DNA of 42,545 nucleotides from Elusimicrobiota bacterium (lineage in GTDB: Bacteria > Elusimicrobiota > Elusimicrobia > Elusimicrobiales > UBA9959). Below, in pieces: positions 40,502 through 42,545 of the stretch. The first letter of the stretch is position 1, and each line of letters starts with the position of its first letter. The notes beneath the pieces were generated by a model. The model saw only the letters and a list, made by a program, of their open reading frames with translations, did no database searches and had not been told where the DNA came from. Position numbers and translations under genes: made by a program. The stretch is from NCBI GenBank assembly GCA_003450815.1, contig DMES01000076.1:1-42545 (forward strand), read 5' to 3'.

Positions 40502-41080
40502 ATGATACTTGCTACTGAATTCAAGGAAGGTTGTATTTTTATAAATGAGAACGGCCAGACCGTTGAGGTGCTTACTCATCAACACCACCGCAAGTCCCAG
40601 GCAAGGGCCGTGGTGCGCGTCAAACTGCGCAATCTGGACACCGGCTCCGTAATTGAAACCGCTTACAGGCCGGAGGATAAATTTAAGGATGTCGTGGTGG
40701 AAAAACGTCCGAAAACCTATATGTATAATGACGGCAATATGGCCTATTTCATGGACAATGCGAATTATGAACAGTTGGGCCTGAGCATGCAAAAAATAGG
40801 CAGCCTGATGCAGTTCCTTAGCGATAACATGGAAGTGCAGGGGCTTTATCTTGATGACCGATTCTACAATATAGAGTTGCCGGCAAATTTAGTGATGGTG
40901 GTTACCGAGACGGTGGCCGGCGTTAAGGGCGATACGGTTTCCAATGTCACCAAACCAGCCAAGGTATCTACCGGGCTTGAAGTTAAAGTGCCGCTTTTTG
41001 TGAATGAAGGCGATAAAATACGAGTTGATACCAGGACATTTGAATACGTAGAAAGGGTAACGGAGCCGAAAAAAGGATAG
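40502..41080 (+). CDS. efp: Elongation factor P with a non-canonical tip loop
   Basis: Promotes peptide bond formation at proline stretches. 192 residues, three beta-barrel domains: KOW-like N domain (to about 65), OB domain (about 66-127), and C-terminal domain with VKGDTVSNVTKPAKVSTGLEVKVPLFVNEGDKIRVDTRT. The loop that normally reads KPGKG-x-A is H29-R-K-S-Q-A-R-A36 here, and Gln33 stands where E. coli has the modified Lys34. So lysylation by the usual route seems impossible. GGAG lies 7 nt before the ATG. The stop (TAG) is the edge of the next heptamer element. Confidence 0.95.
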   Translation: MILATEFKEGCIFINENGQTVEVLTHQHHRKSQARAVVRVKLRNLDTGSVIETAYRPEDKFKDVVVEKRPKTYMYNDGNMAYFMDNANYEQLGLSMQKIGSLMQFLSDNMEVQGLYLDDRFYNIELPANLVMVVTETVAGVKGDTVSNVTKPAKVSTGLEVKVPLFVNEGDKIRVDTRTFEYVERVTEPKKG

Positions 41081-41160
41081 GGTATAGGGTGTAGGGGATA
41101 GGGTATAGATATAAGGAACTCCTTTGGCCCTACACCCCACACCCTACACCCAATACCCTG
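41073..41160. repeat. Heptamer hairpin element, TAGGGKA type
   Basis: Left-arm units TAGGGTA, TAGGGTG, TAGGGGA, TAGGGTA face right-arm CCCTACA, CCCCACA, CCCTACA, CCCAATA. The centre is ATAAGGAACTCCTTT. It includes the efp stop codon and ends 4-5 bp before the ATG of the HAD gene. Confidence 0.85.
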
Positions 41161-41164
41161 ATTT

Positions 41165-41854
41165 ATGATAAAAGCCGTAATTCTTGACATTGACAATACC
41201 CTTATGGATTTTATGCGCATGAAGCGCGCCTCCGTTGACGCTGCGGTGGACGCCATGATAGATGCGGGATTGGGCGTGCCGAAAGATAAAATGGTGGATA
41301 AAATCTTCAAAATCTATTGGGCGGAAGGGATAGAAGACCAGAATATTTTTGACAAGGTGCTCACCAGCGAATTCGGCCAGATAGATTATAAGATTTTAGC
41401 CGCGGGCATCATCGGCTATAAGCGGGCCAAAGAGGGCCACATGACGCTCTATCCGCATGTGAAACTTACTCTCACCGAGCTTCTAAAAGCGGGGGTTAAA
41501 ATGGGAGTGGTATCGGATGCCCCGCGTCTGCCGGTCTGGCTGCGCATAGTAGGCCTCGGCCTGCACCACTATTTTGACCATGTTGTTACCCTTGACGACA
41601 CGGGCGAAAAAAAACCTTCGCCCAAACCCTTTAAAAAAATACTTGAACTTTTAAAAGTGAAGCCCGCTGAAGCGGTTATGGTGGGCGATTGGGCCGAACG
41701 CGATATTAAAGGCGCCAAAAATCTTGGTATTCAGACGGCTTGGGCTAAATACGGCAACGAGTTCGACACCAAGGTGTCTGGAGCCGATTACGAACTGGAC
41801 GATATTTATGACCTGCTTGCCGTGATAAGGGCCTGTAACGAAAAAGGTGGATAA
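41165..41854 (+). CDS. HAD-superfamily hydrolase (HAD-IA type)
   Basis: 229 residues. Motif I is LDIDNTLMDF (nucleophile Asp in the first residues), followed by a helical cap. Motif II is VVSDAP, motif III is the Lys in KKPSPKPF, and motif IV is MVGDWAERDIKGAKNLG. This is the pattern of phosphoglycolate phosphatase and sugar-phosphatase-like enzymes; substrate unknown. No Shine-Dalgarno; the heptamer element runs to the ATG. The next gene begins directly at the stop (TAAATG). Confidence 0.88.
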   Translation: MIKAVILDIDNTLMDFMRMKRASVDAAVDAMIDAGLGVPKDKMVDKIFKIYWAEGIEDQNIFDKVLTSEFGQIDYKILAAGIIGYKRAKEGHMTLYPHVKLTLTELLKAGVKMGVVSDAPRLPVWLRIVGLGLHHYFDHVVTLDDTGEKKPSPKPFKKILELLKVKPAEAVMVGDWAERDIKGAKNLGIQTAWAKYGNEFDTKVSGADYELDDIYDLLAVIRACNEKGG

Positions 41855-42439
41855 ATGAAAAGTACGGCTGCCGCAGTTGTTTTTCTTCTGGCGTTTTTTT
41901 GTTTTATTATTAACGCGCCGGCGCTCGAGATCACAAAATTGAGCTCCGCCGCCGCTTCAGCCGCTTCCCCGGATAAAGCTGCCGCCACACCTGCGGCAGG
42001 TATGGGGGTTATTGTCTTTTCCGGCGTTCTTGAGGTGAAGGGCATAAGCTTGCGGAAAAACGCAGTGGTAATGCCCGTTACCGAATACAAGGGGCGCAGC
42101 TATGAAGACATCAAACTTCTTTCAAAGGGCCTTTACGCCAAAATAGAGGCCTGCCTTTCCAAAAGCGTATGCAAAAATGCGCCCGCAGCCCTTCCGAAAA
42201 TAACCGTGACTGGTGTTAAAATGCTGAAGTCAAAAAACCGCCTTGCCAACTCTGAAACGGTTTTTGACGGAGAATTGCTGGTGACAGCCGGCATAATGAA
42301 TTCTTCGCGCGAGCCCGGAGAGTTATGGATAAGCTGGCCGGAAGATTTTAAAATCAATGATGCGGCGTTAAAAGCTAAAGCCGAGACACTCATTAAAGAG
42401 ACCTACGCCAAAACGCTGAAAACCACAGGAAAATCGTAA
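41855..42439 (+). CDS. Secreted protein of unknown function
   Basis: 194 residues with a signal peptide (about 1-23, cleavage near APA-LE), then an Ala-rich stretch and a domain of about 145 residues. The domain has two cysteines that may pair (in EACLSKSVCKN). It contains IVFSGVLEVKGI and ITVTGVKMLKSKNR strands and ends in a Lys-rich helix. I do not recognise the family. AAGGTGG precedes the ATG, which follows the HAD stop without a gap, so the two are co-expressed. Confidence 0.6.
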   Translation: MKSTAAAVVFLLAFFCFIINAPALEITKLSSAAASAASPDKAAATPAAGMGVIVFSGVLEVKGISLRKNAVVMPVTEYKGRSYEDIKLLSKGLYAKIEACLSKSVCKNAPAALPKITVTGVKMLKSKNRLANSETVFDGELLVTAGIMNSSREPGELWISWPEDFKINDAALKAKAETLIKETYAKTLKTTGKS

Positions 42440-42446
42440 CTGCTCG

Positions 42447-42490
42447 GTAGTCAGAAGTCAGAATTCAGGACACTTCTGAATTCTGTCTAC
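42447..42490. repeat. Heptamer hairpin element, GTCAGAA type (short)
   Basis: Left arm GTAGTCAGAAGTCAGAATTC and right arm CTTCTGAATTCTGTCTAC. It lies after the last gene and may serve as its terminator. Confidence 0.75.
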
Positions 42491-42525
42491 GCTGCATTAT
42501 CCTCCGGATTCCAAGTATGGCTAAA

Positions 42526-42545
42526 ATAGGGTCTGCTGAAAAAGT
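42526..42545 (-). repeat. Right copy of the terminal 20-bp inverted repeat
   Basis: Exact reverse complement of 4-23 and the last 20 bases of the window. See the left copy for interpretation. Confidence 0.75.

Noticed and set aside
4..42545. The window as a composite transposon bounded by its terminal repeats
   Set aside because: The content is conserved housekeeping operons and there is no transposase. A contig broken at repeats explains the ends better.

Overview
The window reads as ordinary chromosome from a free-living, probably Gram-negative bacterium of intermediate GC content. It has OmpA-type and other lipobox or signal-peptide proteins, MurC, AnmK (muropeptide recycling) and a LysM-FecR protein. 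Housekeeping genes are intact: L21-L27-Obg, S21-DnaG-RpoD, L13-S9, RsmA, EF-P, Dcd, RdgB. I see no tRNA, rRNA, CRISPR array, transposase or phage gene. The many TPR proteins, an unusual EF-P loop and two trans-isoprenyl synthases suggest a poorly sampled phylum; my leaning is Elusimicrobiota or a neighbour, which is inference only. The two window ends carry a perfect 20-bp inverted repeat, so this is probably a whole contig broken at a dispersed repeat.

Layout. 129-6775 (+): cysE-cysK, a THEP1-like NTPase and anmK, an MFS exporter, a squalene/phytoene synthase and an OmpA-like lipoprotein. 6863-9381 (-): rplU-rpmA-obgE and a single-domain response regulator. 9568-10254 (+): a CmpX-like membrane protein. 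10349-14748 (-): HIT protein, rpsU, dnaG, rpoD (macromolecular-synthesis operon order). 15079-19469 (-): a canonical secreted 5'-nucleotidase beside a catalytically stripped nucleotidase paralogue and a catalytically altered AphA-like phosphatase. 19656-20559 (-): rplM-rpsI. 20703-28355 (-): two large TPR proteins flanking a C11 protease, phytoene synthase and dcd operon. 28411-42439 (+): rdgB, a sensor kinase, a LysM-FecR protein, a probable small RNA gene, a TPR protein, a P-loop-less THEP1 relative, murC, rsmA, an M24 peptidase, lemA-htpX, efp, a HAD hydrolase and a secreted protein.

The most unusual material is intergenic. About sixteen gaps are filled by hairpin elements built from degenerate 7-nt units (TAGGGKA, GTCAGAA, GGCTGTA, CGAATAA types) arranged as inverted arms, often around an AAGGARYTCCTT palindrome. 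They abut start codons, supply TAG stop codons to at least four genes, and one array lies in frame inside a TPR gene. A second family (three copies) folds as a three-way junction with two internal hairpins. A G/U-rich RNA of about 200 nt with its own promoter and terminator lies at 32570-32770. Several genes have a -10-like hexamer only 6-9 nt upstream of the start codon and no Shine-Dalgarno, which suggests leaderless mRNAs.
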